A stretch of 64,000 nucleotides of DNA. Source: Leuconostoc miyukkimchii. Lineage in GTDB: Bacteria > Bacillota > Bacilli > Lactobacillales > Lactobacillaceae. Under the pieces are notes generated by a model that was not told where the DNA came from, ran no database searches, and worked only from the letters and a program-made list of their open reading frames with translations. The position numbers and the translations under genes are program-made. Where the stretch lies: NCBI RefSeq assembly GCF_019656055.1, contig NZ_BPKY01000001.1, positions 62,001 to 126,000 on the forward strand, in the 5' to 3' direction. Each line of letters opens with the position of its first letter. Positions within the stretch are counted from its first letter, which is position 1. This document shows positions 37,098 to 45,788 of the stretch, one piece after another.

Positions 37098-38549
37098 ATG
37101 TTAAGGGATTCGCTGTGGATATTGATAGTAATACTTCTAGTTATTAACACGTTCGGTGCAATTATCACAGTGTTTAGTCAAAAACGTGATATCGCTACAA
37201 TATGGGCGTGGCTGCTTGTTTTAATGATGTTACCAGTTGTTGGTTTTTTTATTTTTTTCTTGGTAGGAAGCCGTATATCTAATAAAAAGATTTTTCGTTT
37301 AAGAACCCAAGATCAACGCGGAATGGAGCGTATTGCAAATAATCAACGGCAACAACTACAAAAAATAGAGAAGTTATTACCAATTCCCGATTCTGCCTCA
37401 GAGCTTGTACGATTGTTTTTATCTGATGACTCAGTTTTAACACGTGGAAATGACATTAAAACGTTCACAGATGGCTATGACAAGTTTAATCAACTATTTG
37501 AAGATATCAACGAAGCCACCCATCATATTCATTTAGAATATTTTGCAATTTTTGATGACGAGATAGGCAACCAATTAATTGATTTACTGATAAAAAAAGC
37601 ACGTGAAGGAATTGAAGTTCGCGTTGTCTTTGATCAGTTTGGATCGCATGGACAACATCGTAACATGTACAAACGTTTACGTGAAGCCGGTGGGAAAGCA
37701 GCGCCATTTTTGATGAGACGCTTTCAATTACTAACGCTGCGTTTTAATTTTAGAAATCATCGAAAAATAGCAATTATTGATGGTGTGATAGGCTATATTG
37801 GTGGTTTTAATATTGGGGATCAGTATATAGGTTCCTCTAAAAAATTTGGTTATTGGCGAGATACGCATGTTCGTATTCATGGGGATGCTGTTCTATCAAT
37901 GCAGAACCGGTTTTTAATGGATTGGAATGCGACTGCTGAAGGAGACGAAGTACTTAAGGAAACAATAGATTACTTTCCTGAAATAGTACAATTACCTGGT
38001 CGGGCCATGGTTCAAATTGTCTCAAGTGGTCCGGATAATGATAAGTGGCAGATTAAACAAGGATTCATGAGAATGTTTGCCTCCGCTAAAACTGACATTA
38101 TGATACAAACACCATATTTTATTCCTGATGCAGCCATTTTAGAAACCCTTGAAATTGCTATTATGTCAGGTGTACGCGTCAGATTAATGATTCCAAATAG
38201 ACCTGATCATCCAATTGTGTATCGAGCAACGGAGTATTATGCTAAAGAATTAATCGAATTAGGTGCAGAAGTTTATCGTTATGATGGTGGTTTTTTACAT
38301 AGTAAGGTAGTTAGCATCGATCATGAAATCAGTACTGTTGGTTCAGCGAATATGGATATTAGATCATTCGTATTAAATTTTGAAACAAATGCTTTTGTGT
38401 ATGATCCGGAATTTGCATTGCAATTAGAAACATTTTTTGAACAAGATACTGAAAAGTCAACACGTTTAACGACAGAATATTTTGAAAAACAATCATTCTG
38501 GTTGACCTTTTTACAAAAATTTAGTCGGTTATTTTCCCCAATCCTATGA
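37098..38549 (+). CDS. cls: Cardiolipin synthase (phospholipase D family)
   Basis: Condenses two phosphatidylglycerols to cardiolipin at the membrane. 483 residues: two N-terminal membrane helices (to about residue 62), then two PLD catalytic motifs, HRKIAIIDG with H221 and K223, and HSKVVSIDH with H401 and K403. ATG 37098 chosen; ribosome site GAGATGA is weak, and a TTG 15 bases upstream is an alternative. It overlaps the next gene by four bases. Confidence 0.94.
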   Translation: MLRDSLWILIVILLVINTFGAIITVFSQKRDIATIWAWLLVLMMLPVVGFFIFFLVGSRISNKKIFRLRTQDQRGMERIANNQRQQLQKIEKLLPIPDSASELVRLFLSDDSVLTRGNDIKTFTDGYDKFNQLFEDINEATHHIHLEYFAIFDDEIGNQLIDLLIKKAREGIEVRVVFDQFGSHGQHRNMYKRLREAGGKAAPFLMRRFQLLTLRFNFRNHRKIAIIDGVIGYIGGFNIGDQYIGSSKKFGYWRDTHVRIHGDAVLSMQNRFLMDWNATAEGDEVLKETIDYFPEIVQLPGRAMVQIVSSGPDNDKWQIKQGFMRMFASAKTDIMIQTPYFIPDAAILETLEIAIMSGVRVRLMIPNRPDHPIVYRATEYYAKELIELGAEVYRYDGGFLHSKVVSIDHEISTVGSANMDIRSFVLNFETNAFVYDPEFALQLETFFEQDTEKSTRLTTEYFEKQSFWLTFLQKFSRLFSPIL

Positions 38550-39808
38550 AAAAAATAAAAATAAAAAACGGTGTGAACCTTGTTGTTCTGCCTACAACAC
38601 AATTTAAAACATTGCACATAGCTATCGATTTTGCCGCACCATTGGAAATCGATACTGTTTCAGCGCGTTCATTATTGACTTATCTAACAGCCGTGAGTTC
38701 AAAAAAGTATCCTAATCAACAAAAAGTTGCTCAAAAAACAATTGATTTATATGGGGCACAATATCAAACTGATGTTTTGCGTTTTGGTCAAACACATCAT
38801 GTGCGCTATTCGCTTCAAATGCCAGCACCAACCTATATTGATACAGACGGTAATTTGTTGCATGATGCTTTTGAATTTTTACATGATATGATTTTTGATC
38901 CATTAGTTAGGGCTGAACAATTTGATCAAAATACGTTTGAAAAAGAACAGCAAAGTCTAATGAATGAATTGGCTAGTTTGTCTGATGACAAACAACGTTA
39001 TGCTGCATCTAAGTTACGAGAATTGACTTACGCAGTTCCTGCAATGGCCATATCCTCTTCAGGACGGGTTAATGATGTTAAGGAACTCACTTCTAAAAGA
39101 GTTTATCAAGCTTATGAAGAGATGCTTGCAAACGATACGATGAATATCATTGTTTATGGTGATGTGGATGAAACACGTATTATTTCTGAATTAAAGAGTT
39201 GGCCACTTCTAGATCATCACGAGCCAGTACTCCAACCTTTTTATAGACAGAACTCTCGTGAGATCCTTGCTGCTGCAACTAATACACAGGCAGATATCAA
39301 TCAAGCGATATTAATGATTGCATATCGTTTGGCTATTGCACCTGACGATCCACAGCGTTTTGTTGCGTTGGTGATGAATGCAATGTTTGGTGGTTCACCA
39401 CTATCTAAACTGTTTATGAATGTGCGCGAAAAGGAGTCATTAGCATACAGTATTTATTCACGGTGGCAAAATGATACCGGATTTATTACTGTGGCGGTTG
39501 GACTTGATTCGGAAAAAATTCAGCAAACTGAGTCTATGATTCAAGCACAATTATCAGCCATTCAAGACGGTGATTTTAGTGAGGAAACTTTATTGGCAAT
39601 TAAGGCTAGTTTAATCAATGATTATTTAAGTCAACAAGACTCACCAAACAGTGAGATCGCATTAATTTTTTCAAGGTTACTAACAAATCGTGAGACAAGT
39701 GTGACTGATTGGGTAAACGCTGTGAACGCTGTGACATCAAAAGATGTTGCTGCTTTAGCTCATGAGGTTACCATCCAAAGTCGCTTTACTTTAATGCCTG
39801 AGGCCTGA
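38546..39808 (+). CDS. yfmF: M16-family peptidase-like protein YfmF
   Basis: 420 residues of the insulinase-like fold. The zinc motif HxxEH is absent at the expected place (the region reads SARSLLTYLTAVSSKK), so it is the non-catalytic partner of the following HxxEH protein. Homologues in Bacillus are needed for 5-aminopentanol modification of elongation factor P. ATGA overlap with cls suggests translational coupling. Confidence 0.85.
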   Translation: MKKIKIKNGVNLVVLPTTQFKTLHIAIDFAAPLEIDTVSARSLLTYLTAVSSKKYPNQQKVAQKTIDLYGAQYQTDVLRFGQTHHVRYSLQMPAPTYIDTDGNLLHDAFEFLHDMIFDPLVRAEQFDQNTFEKEQQSLMNELASLSDDKQRYAASKLRELTYAVPAMAISSSGRVNDVKELTSKRVYQAYEEMLANDTMNIIVYGDVDETRIISELKSWPLLDHHEPVLQPFYRQNSREILAAATNTQADINQAILMIAYRLAIAPDDPQRFVALVMNAMFGGSPLSKLFMNVREKESLAYSIYSRWQNDTGFITVAVGLDSEKIQQTESMIQAQLSAIQDGDFSEETLLAIKASLINDYLSQQDSPNSEIALIFSRLLTNRETSVTDWVNAVNAVTSKDVAALAHEVTIQSRFTLMPEA

Positions 39809-39810
39809 TC

Positions 39811-41082
39811 ATGCAAGAAAAAAAATATATAAAGCTGAAAGAAAACATATTAACAGAAATATTGGATAATGGTTTGAAGGTTGTGATGATCCCTAAACCT
39901 GAGTATCATAAAACATTTGCTGTTATCACGACACCTTTTGGCGCATTGGACCAAAAATTTCAAATTAATAATGACGTACCAATTACAATTCCTGCTGGTA
40001 CGGCACATTTTTTGGAACATAAGTTGTTTGAAAAAGAGAATAGTGATGCTTTCACACGTTTTGGTGAGCTTGGTGCTGATGCTAATGCTTTTACCAACGC
40101 CTATCAAACAAGTTATTTGTTTTCTACGACCAAAAATTTAAAGCTATCGTTGACACACTTATTAGATTTCGTGCAAGCACCATATTTTAGTGAAAAAACA
40201 GTCGCAAAAGAGCAAGGAATTATTGGACAAGAAATCCAAATGTATGATGATGATCCAAACTGGGCAGTGTATATGGGACTTTTGGATTTGATGTACCCAG
40301 GTTCACCGTTAGCTGCAGACATTGCCGGTACTGAATCTACAATTGCTCAAATTACACCTGATTTATTATATAGTATTCATCGTGCCTTTTATCAACCTAA
40401 TCAACTCACACTACAAATAGTAGGTCATTTTGATCCTGATGACATTTTGAAAACGATTGCTGATAATCAAGCAACCAAAAGTATTGAAACAGTCGATGTG
40501 CACAGATTTGAAATGCCAATTAATCAACCAAAAGATACAACAGTAATTAAGAAATTTGATGTGTCACGTCCAAAGATTGCTTTAGGTATACGATTAAATG
40601 AAAGCAAAGTAACTGGCAGTCAAGCGACTAAATGGGTACTAGCAGCTGATATTTTGTCTGATTTGTTGTTTGGTGAACAGACAGATTGGTATCAAAACCT
40701 GTATAATAAAGGTATCATTGATACTGAGTTTGAAACATCGTTTGATTTATTAAGGAATTACCAATTCGCAAGTTTTTTCTCTGAGACAACTGAATATGAA
40801 GCGTTGACTTTGGCAATACAAAGTCAAATCACTCACTATAAATCTGCTCTTGATGGTAAGAAACTTGAGTTTGAATCCTTGCGGCGTGCAACACTAGGCG
40901 AAGGTATTCAACGTTTGAACTCTTTGGAGAGTATTGCTTTACGCGGTGACGACGTATTGCATGGAACAAACTTATTCGATAAAATTATGTTATTACAAGA
41001 TTTAACGTATAATGATATATTAGAGGTAGCTGAAAAAATATATAACGGCACTAATCTACAACGATTTATTCTACAGAAATGA
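39811..41082 (+). CDS. yfmH: M16-family zinc peptidase YfmH
   Basis: 423 residues. Zinc motif HFLEHKLFE with the downstream glutamate in the helix after it, then RDLNA-like block DANAFTNAYQTSY, all as in M16B peptidases. Expected to act as a dimer with the preceding protein. The reductase gene ymfI that follows in Bacillus is not here; rodZ comes next after 13 bases. Confidence 0.9.
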   Translation: MQEKKYIKLKENILTEILDNGLKVVMIPKPEYHKTFAVITTPFGALDQKFQINNDVPITIPAGTAHFLEHKLFEKENSDAFTRFGELGADANAFTNAYQTSYLFSTTKNLKLSLTHLLDFVQAPYFSEKTVAKEQGIIGQEIQMYDDDPNWAVYMGLLDLMYPGSPLAADIAGTESTIAQITPDLLYSIHRAFYQPNQLTLQIVGHFDPDDILKTIADNQATKSIETVDVHRFEMPINQPKDTTVIKKFDVSRPKIALGIRLNESKVTGSQATKWVLAADILSDLLFGEQTDWYQNLYNKGIIDTEFETSFDLLRNYQFASFFSETTEYEALTLAIQSQITHYKSALDGKKLEFESLRRATLGEGIQRLNSLESIALRGDDVLHGTNLFDKIMLLQDLTYNDILEVAEKIYNGTNLQRFILQK

Positions 41083-41095
41083 CATTTGAAAAACT

Positions 41096-41983
41096 ATGAG
41101 TGAAACATTAACAAATCAAATAGGCGAGCAGTTAAAGGCTGCCCGACTTAAAAAAAATCTATCGTTAGCTGATGTACAAAATTCAACGAAAATTCAATTA
41201 CGTTATCTTGAAGCGATTGAGAATAACAATCTAGGTATTTTACCAGGTGATTTTTATGTGCGTGCATTTATTCGACAATATGCGTTGGCTGTTGATTTAA
41301 ATCCTAATGATTTATTAGGAGAAAACGGACCATCATCAATTTCTCGGAGTAATGATTTAAGTCGTGCACACCGCGACAACGACGGTGTTGTACGCGCAGG
41401 ATTAGATAAAACACGATCAGCCAAGTCTCAATTATCAAATATGTTGCCAACGATTTGGATAACTATGTTAACAATTTTAGCGTTGGTTATTGTTTGGTTC
41501 ATATTGACGCACTTGAATTTTAGTGGTCAACAATCAAGTGACAATGGTGCGGTGTCTGTGTCAACTTCCACAGTCCCATCTAGTAGTACAAACCAAAGTA
41601 GTTCGAATGAAGCCAGTTCAGCAACTAGTAAAAAGACTGAGAAAAAGCCAGCTGCAGCTCAAATTAAATTGGGCACACCGCAACAAAATGTGGCGTTACA
41701 AACAACGGTTTATAATCTATCAGGACAAAATACTAAAAAACATACAATTAAAATCACCGCTCAAGGTACAGGAACCAACGTCAAAGTGACAGTGGGTGAA
41801 AATATTTTATTAAACGAGATGGTTACTGCTGATAGAACGATTGATGTACCTGCCGATTCAGATGCGGTCAATGTACAATTTACAAATGTTATAAATGCGA
41901 CTATGACTTTTGACGGTCAAAGAGTCAATGTGATAGATTCAGCAACGCCATTTTGGAATGTGCTTATGAATTTGAATAATTAA
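41096..41983 (+). CDS. rodZ: RodZ-like cytoskeletal regulator
   Basis: 295 residues: a cytoplasmic helix-turn-helix domain (IGEQLKAARLKKNLSLADV, LEAIENNNLGILPGDFYVRAFIRQYA), one membrane helix (about 120-140), a Ser/Thr-rich linker (about 150-185) and an extracellular DUF4115-type beta domain. RodZ couples MreB to the wall machinery; mreBCD lie 8 kb upstream. It precedes pgsA, as in many Bacilli. Confidence 0.9.
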   Translation: MSETLTNQIGEQLKAARLKKNLSLADVQNSTKIQLRYLEAIENNNLGILPGDFYVRAFIRQYALAVDLNPNDLLGENGPSSISRSNDLSRAHRDNDGVVRAGLDKTRSAKSQLSNMLPTIWITMLTILALVIVWFILTHLNFSGQQSSDNGAVSVSTSTVPSSSTNQSSSNEASSATSKKTEKKPAAAQIKLGTPQQNVALQTTVYNLSGQNTKKHTIKITAQGTGTNVKVTVGENILLNEMVTADRTIDVPADSDAVNVQFTNVINATMTFDGQRVNVIDSATPFWNVLMNLNN

Positions 41984-41992
41984 GAGGAAATC

Positions 41993-42574
41993 ATGAATCT
42001 ACCTAATAAACTAACTGTTTTTCGTATTATTTTAATCCCTATTTTTATACTTTTATTAACTATTCCATACACTTGGGGAACTTTAGTTCTTACAGGTACG
42101 GTCGTGCCCGTGAACTGGTTAATTGCTGCAGTTGTGTTTGCGGTTGCATGTTTGACAGATTTTTTAGATGGTAAAATAGCGCGTAGTCAACATCTTGTAA
42201 CAAATTTTGGTAAATTTGCAGACCCTTTAGCAGATAAACTACTAGTAATGACCGCTTTAATTTTCTTAACAAGCTTTCATGTTGTCCCAGCCTGGATGAC
42301 TGCTGTTATTATTATTAGAGAGTTAGCTATCACAGGGTTGAGAACATTGATTGTTGAAAATAACGGAAAAGTTTTAGCGGCACAAATGCCAGGTAAAATT
42401 AAAACTTTTTCACAAATGTTTGCTATTTTATTTTTATACATTAAAAATGTACCATTTGCATCAATTGGTTTTCCCATAGGAGATATTCTACTATGGCTTG
42501 CTGTTATTTTTACAGTCTATTCAGGTCTTGACTATTTCTGGAAAAATCGATACGTTTTCTCAGATGGCATGTAA
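41993..42574 (+). CDS. pgsA: CDP-diacylglycerol-glycerol-3-phosphate 3-phosphatidyltransferase
   Basis: Makes phosphatidylglycerol phosphate, the first step to PG and cardiolipin. 193 residues, about five membrane helices, with the CDP-alcohol phosphotransferase motif split over FLDGKIARSQHLVTNFGKFADPLADKLL (aspartates D-G-x2-A-R-x8-G-x3-D-x3-D visible). GAGG precedes the ATG; cls 4 kb upstream uses its product. Confidence 0.96.
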   Translation: MNLPNKLTVFRIILIPIFILLLTIPYTWGTLVLTGTVVPVNWLIAAVVFAVACLTDFLDGKIARSQHLVTNFGKFADPLADKLLVMTALIFLTSFHVVPAWMTAVIIIRELAITGLRTLIVENNGKVLAAQMPGKIKTFSQMFAILFLYIKNVPFASIGFPIGDILLWLAVIFTVYSGLDYFWKNRYVFSDGM

Positions 42575-42595
42575 AAGCGCAATGAGCGCTTTTTT
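42573..42595 (+). terminator. Intrinsic terminator after pgsA
   Basis: AAAAGCGC and GCGCTTTT pair around AATGA, then six T. Confidence 0.9.
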
Positions 42596-42623
42596 CGTAT
42601 CATGTTATTGAAGCGAACGTTAT

Positions 42624-42637
42624 CGAACAATTGTTCG
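42624..42637 (+). promoter_or_regulatory. LexA (SOS) box upstream of recA
   Basis: CGAACAATTGTTCG is a perfect CGAAC-N4-GTTCG Gram-positive SOS box. It lies eight bases upstream of the recA -35. Confidence 0.93.
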
Positions 42638-42645
42638 CAAAATGC

Positions 42646-42674
42646 TTGCTTTTGGCGACGAAAACAGGTAAACT
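42646..42674 (+). promoter_or_regulatory. recA promoter
   Basis: TTGCTT (42646-42651) and TAAACT (42669-42674), spacing 17, just downstream of the SOS box. Confidence 0.65.
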
Positions 42675-42707
42675 AATGAAGAAATATAAAAGGAGTTAAC
42701 CACAAAT

Positions 42708-43850
42708 ATGGTAACTAAAAAAACGGCTAAAAAAGATGATGTAGATAGTCAAGCTAAGGGTCGCAAAGCGGCACTTGATGAAGCGCTGAAAAAAATAGAA
42801 AAAAACTTTGGAAAAGGTTCAGTTATGGTGTTAGGAGATAATACACTAACACAAGTTGAAACTTATCCATCTGGATCTGTGAAGTTAGATGTAGCACTTG
42901 GTGTTGGTGGTTATCCAAAGGGCCGTATTATCGAAGTTTATGGTCCAGAATCATCTGGTAAAACCACAATAGCATTACATGCCGTTGCAGAAGTTCAAAA
43001 AGCCGGTGGAACAGCAGCATATATTGATGCTGAAAATGCTTTGGATGTTAAGTATGCTGAAGCACTAGGCGTTAAAAAAGATGAGTTGTTATTGTCTCAG
43101 CCTGATACTGGTGAACAAGGTTTGGAGATTGCAGATGCACTGGTTCAGTCTGGTGCAGTGGATATCATTGTTGTTGATTCAGTTGCTGCGCTAGTACCAC
43201 GTGCAGAAATTGAAGGAGAAATGGGAGACTCTCACGTTGGCCTTCAAGCACGTCTGATGAGTCAAGCACTACGTAAATTGGCTGGTACATTGAATCGAAC
43301 GGGTACAATTGCTATTTTCATTAATCAAATTCGTGAGAAGATTGGTGTGATGTTTGGTAATCCTGAAACAACGCCTGGTGGCCGTGCTTTAAAATTTTAT
43401 TCAACAATTCGCTTGGAAGTACGCCGGTCAACGCAAATTAAAGACGGTACTGAAGTAACTGGAAACTTGACTAAAGTAAAGGTGGTTAAGAACAAAGTTG
43501 CGCCACCATTTAAAGTTGCAGAAGTAGATATTATGTATGGTAAAGGTATTTCACAAACTGGTGAAATTCTAGATTTGGGCGCTGAACAGGAAATTATTCG
43601 AAAGGCTGGAGCCTTCTATTATTATAATGATATTAAAGTTGGACAAGGTCGTGAAAAGGCTAAAGAATTTTTAGATGCACCCGAAAATGCTGAGATGCGA
43701 GAAGAAATTTATGCTAAAGTGCGTGATGCATTTGGTATAGGAACTGGTGAGACATTATCTGATCAAGTTGATGAGGATATTTCTGATGAACCTGAAACAT
43801 TGCCTTTGTCTACTGATGACGATGATTTAACAGATGAACCAATTGTATAA
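42708..43850 (+). CDS. recA: Recombinase RecA
   Basis: 380 residues, a normal RecA core plus a long acidic C-terminal tail (last 40 residues rich in Asp and Glu). Walker [10 protein letters not shown] at 79-87, Walker B in [15 protein letters not shown]-binding loops around [20 protein letters not shown] precedes ATG. cinA, which precedes recA in many Bacilli, is absent; recA has its own SOS promoter and terminator. Confidence 0.98.
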   Translation: MVTKKTAKKDDVDSQAKGRKAALDEALKKIEKNFGKGSVMVLGDNTLTQVETYPSGSVKLDVALGVGGYPKGRIIEVYGPESSGKTTIALHAVAEVQKAGGTAAYIDAENALDVKYAEALGVKKDELLLSQPDTGEQGLEIADALVQSGAVDIIVVDSVAALVPRAEIEGEMGDSHVGLQARLMSQALRKLAGTLNRTGTIAIFINQIREKIGVMFGNPETTPGGRALKFYSTIRLEVRRSTQIKDGTEVTGNLTKVKVVKNKVAPPFKVAEVDIMYGKGISQTGEILDLGAEQEIIRKAGAFYYYNDIKVGQGREKAKEFLDAPENAEMREEIYAKVRDAFGIGTGETLSDQVDEDISDEPETLPLSTDDDDLTDEPIV

Positions 43851-43858
43851 ATAATGTA

Positions 43859-43895
43859 AAAAAAGAAGAAATGCTAGGGCATCGCTTCTTTTTTT
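43859..43895 (+). terminator. Intrinsic terminator after recA
   Basis: AAAAGAAG with CTTCTTTT and an inner ATGC/GCAT pair form a long hairpin ending in seven T. Confidence 0.85.
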
Positions 43896-43962
43896 GTTAC
43901 AATGCAAGTAGATAAACATTTGGAGAGGAATGCACTTAACGTCTAAAGGGTGTATTAAAATC

Positions 43963-44652
43963 ATGACAAAAATTTTAGTAGTTGATGATGAACCAGCAAT
44001 TTCAACATTGTTAAAATACAGTTTAGAACAAAACGGTTATCAAGTCATTGTGGCAACCGATGGCAAATCAGCTTATGATTTGATAAGTGAACAATCTTTT
44101 GATGCGGTTTTACTTGATTTAATGCTACCCATAATGGATGGTATGACCGTGTTGAAAAATGTGCGGCAAGATAAAATAACAACGCCGGTGCTTTTGGTTA
44201 CAGCTAAAGGTGATGAGTTTGACCGTGTGTTTGGTTTAGAATTAGGGGCAGATGATTATATCACGAAACCATTTAGTCCTCGAGAGGTGGTTGCTCGCTT
44301 AAAGGCTGTATTACGGCGATCGCAGACTGATCAGGTGAAATCCAAAAAAACAGATATTATTGAAATTCAAAATATTGTGATTGATGATGATAAAAAAATA
44401 GTAACCAGATCTGGTGACACTTTAACATTGACGCCAAGAGAATATGAGCTATTATTATATTTCTCTCAAAGGGTTGGTCGTGTAATTGATCGCGAAACAA
44501 TCCTAACAGCAGTATGGGGATATGAATTTGTCGGTGAAAGTAGAATGGTAGATATGCATATTAGTAATTTAAGAGAAAAAATTGAAAACAATCCTAAATC
44601 ACCTCAGTTATTAAAAACGGTGAGAGGATTTGGCTACACACTTGTAAATTAA
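43963..44652 (+). CDS. phoP: Phosphate-responsive response regulator PhoP (OmpR family)
   Basis: 229 residues: a receiver domain with acidic pocket D8-D9, phosphoacceptor D52 in VLLDLMLP, K in ITKPFSP; then a winged-helix DNA-binding domain with LTPREYELLLYF and MVDMHISNLREKIE. ATG 43963 chosen after AAAGGG; an upstream ATG at 43930 is only one base from a GGAGAGG and adds an unconserved leader. The gene heads the phosphate cluster, and its sensor kinase gene lies one gene away, after pstS1. Confidence 0.93.
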   Translation: MTKILVVDDEPAISTLLKYSLEQNGYQVIVATDGKSAYDLISEQSFDAVLLDLMLPIMDGMTVLKNVRQDKITTPVLLVTAKGDEFDRVFGLELGADDYITKPFSPREVVARLKAVLRRSQTDQVKSKKTDIIEIQNIVIDDDKKIVTRSGDTLTLTPREYELLLYFSQRVGRVIDRETILTAVWGYEFVGESRMVDMHISNLREKIENNPKSPQLLKTVRGFGYTLVN

Positions 44653-44653
44653 A

Positions 44654-44735
44654 TTGTAAATTTCAATTTACAAACTTTACAGAACTATGACTATTTTACG
44701 ACCATTTCTTTGACGTAACGCGTGTAATATATAGT
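44654..44735 (+). promoter_or_regulatory. Intergenic control region of pstS1 with TTTACA motifs
   Basis: TTGTAAATT and AATTTACAA form a perfect 9-base inverted repeat (44654-44673), and TTTACA occurs at 44667 and 44676 with TTTACG at 44695. TAATATATAGT near 44725-44735 may hold the -10. Spacing is not the regular 11 seen upstream of pstS2, so the PhoP-site reading is tentative. Confidence 0.35.
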
Positions 44736-44827
44736 TTGTAAACAAGGAAAGGCATCCAAGAGCCTCTACTACAGCCCAAGTTTACACTACATATGCTTCA
44801 TGCGAAGCTGAAAAGGGAGAGTATTTC

Positions 44828-45730
44828 ATGAACAAAACAATTGTCGGCGTCGTTGGTATTGGTGTTGTAGTTGCAGTTGGTTTTGCTATTTATAATAATA
44901 CGCAAGCAACGGAAAGTAAGCAGAAAGCAACACCATCAAAGCTTACTGGTAAAGTACTGGCGCTAGGATCAACAGCTTTGCAACCATTAGCGGAGCAAGT
45001 GGGTACATCATTTCAGGAAAAAAATCCCGGATTGACGATTACGGTTCAAGGCGGTGGTTCAGGTGCTGGTTTAAGTCAAGTGGCAAATGGTTCGGTCCAA
45101 ATTGGAAATTCTGATGTTTTCGCTGAAGAAAAAGAAGGTGTAGATGCCTCTAAATTACAGGATCATCAAGTAGCTGTTGTTGGTATTGCACCAATTGTCA
45201 ATACTGACGTGCAGGTTTCAAACATCTCTAAAAAACAATTACAAGATATTTTTACAGGCAAGATTACCAATTGGCAAGAAGTTGGAGGTCAAGACAAAAA
45301 AATTGTTGTGATTAATCGTGCTACTGGTTCAGGTACACGATCAGTTTTTGAAAAAAACGTTTTATCTGATGGTCAAAGCGCGATTCAATCAACCGAACAA
45401 GATTCAAATGGCACAGTTCAAAAAATTGTATCAACAACACCTGGAGCAATTTCATATCTAGCGTTTGCTTACTTAGATGCATCGGGTATTAAAGCCTTGA
45501 ACATTGATAAGGTGACACCTGACAAGAAAAATGTTGAAGACAACTCTTGGTCTATTTGGGCATATGAACATATGTATACTAAAGGTACACCAAATGGTGC
45601 AACGAAAGCTTTCCTAAAATATTTTGCTACAAAAGAAGTTCAAAAAAATATTGTACCAAAACTTGGCTACATTGGATTAACCGACATGAAAGTTACTCGT
45701 GATGCAACCGGTAAAGTTGAAAACAAGTAA
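44828..45730 (+). CDS. pstS: Phosphate-binding protein PstS (copy 1)
   Basis: 300 residues of the phosphate-binding protein family: LALGSTALQPLAEQ, VQGGGSGAGLSQV, NSDVFAEEK, FTGKITNWQEVGG and INRATGSGTRSVFEK are the ligand-binding loops. The N terminus is a hydrophobic segment (about 3-21, GVVGIGVVVAVGFAIY) without lipobox cysteine. AAAGGGAG precedes ATG. It sits between phoP and phoR and is followed by a terminator, so it can be made in excess. Close paralogue of the second copy at 47242. Confidence 0.94.
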   Translation: MNKTIVGVVGIGVVVAVGFAIYNNTQATESKQKATPSKLTGKVLALGSTALQPLAEQVGTSFQEKNPGLTITVQGGGSGAGLSQVANGSVQIGNSDVFAEEKEGVDASKLQDHQVAVVGIAPIVNTDVQVSNISKKQLQDIFTGKITNWQEVGGQDKKIVVINRATGSGTRSVFEKNVLSDGQSAIQSTEQDSNGTVQKIVSTTPGAISYLAFAYLDASGIKALNIDKVTPDKKNVEDNSWSIWAYEHMYTKGTPNGATKAFLKYFATKEVQKNIVPKLGYIGLTDMKVTRDATGKVENK

Positions 45731-45737
45731 TTGCATC

Positions 45738-45761
45738 AAAAACCGCGAAAGCGGTTTTTTT
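45738..45761 (+). terminator. Intrinsic terminator between pstS1 and phoR
   Basis: AAAACCGC and GCGGTTTT pair around GAAA, followed by a T run. Confidence 0.92.
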
Positions 45762-45788
45762 GTTATGATAGTTATATTGGAGTATGCT

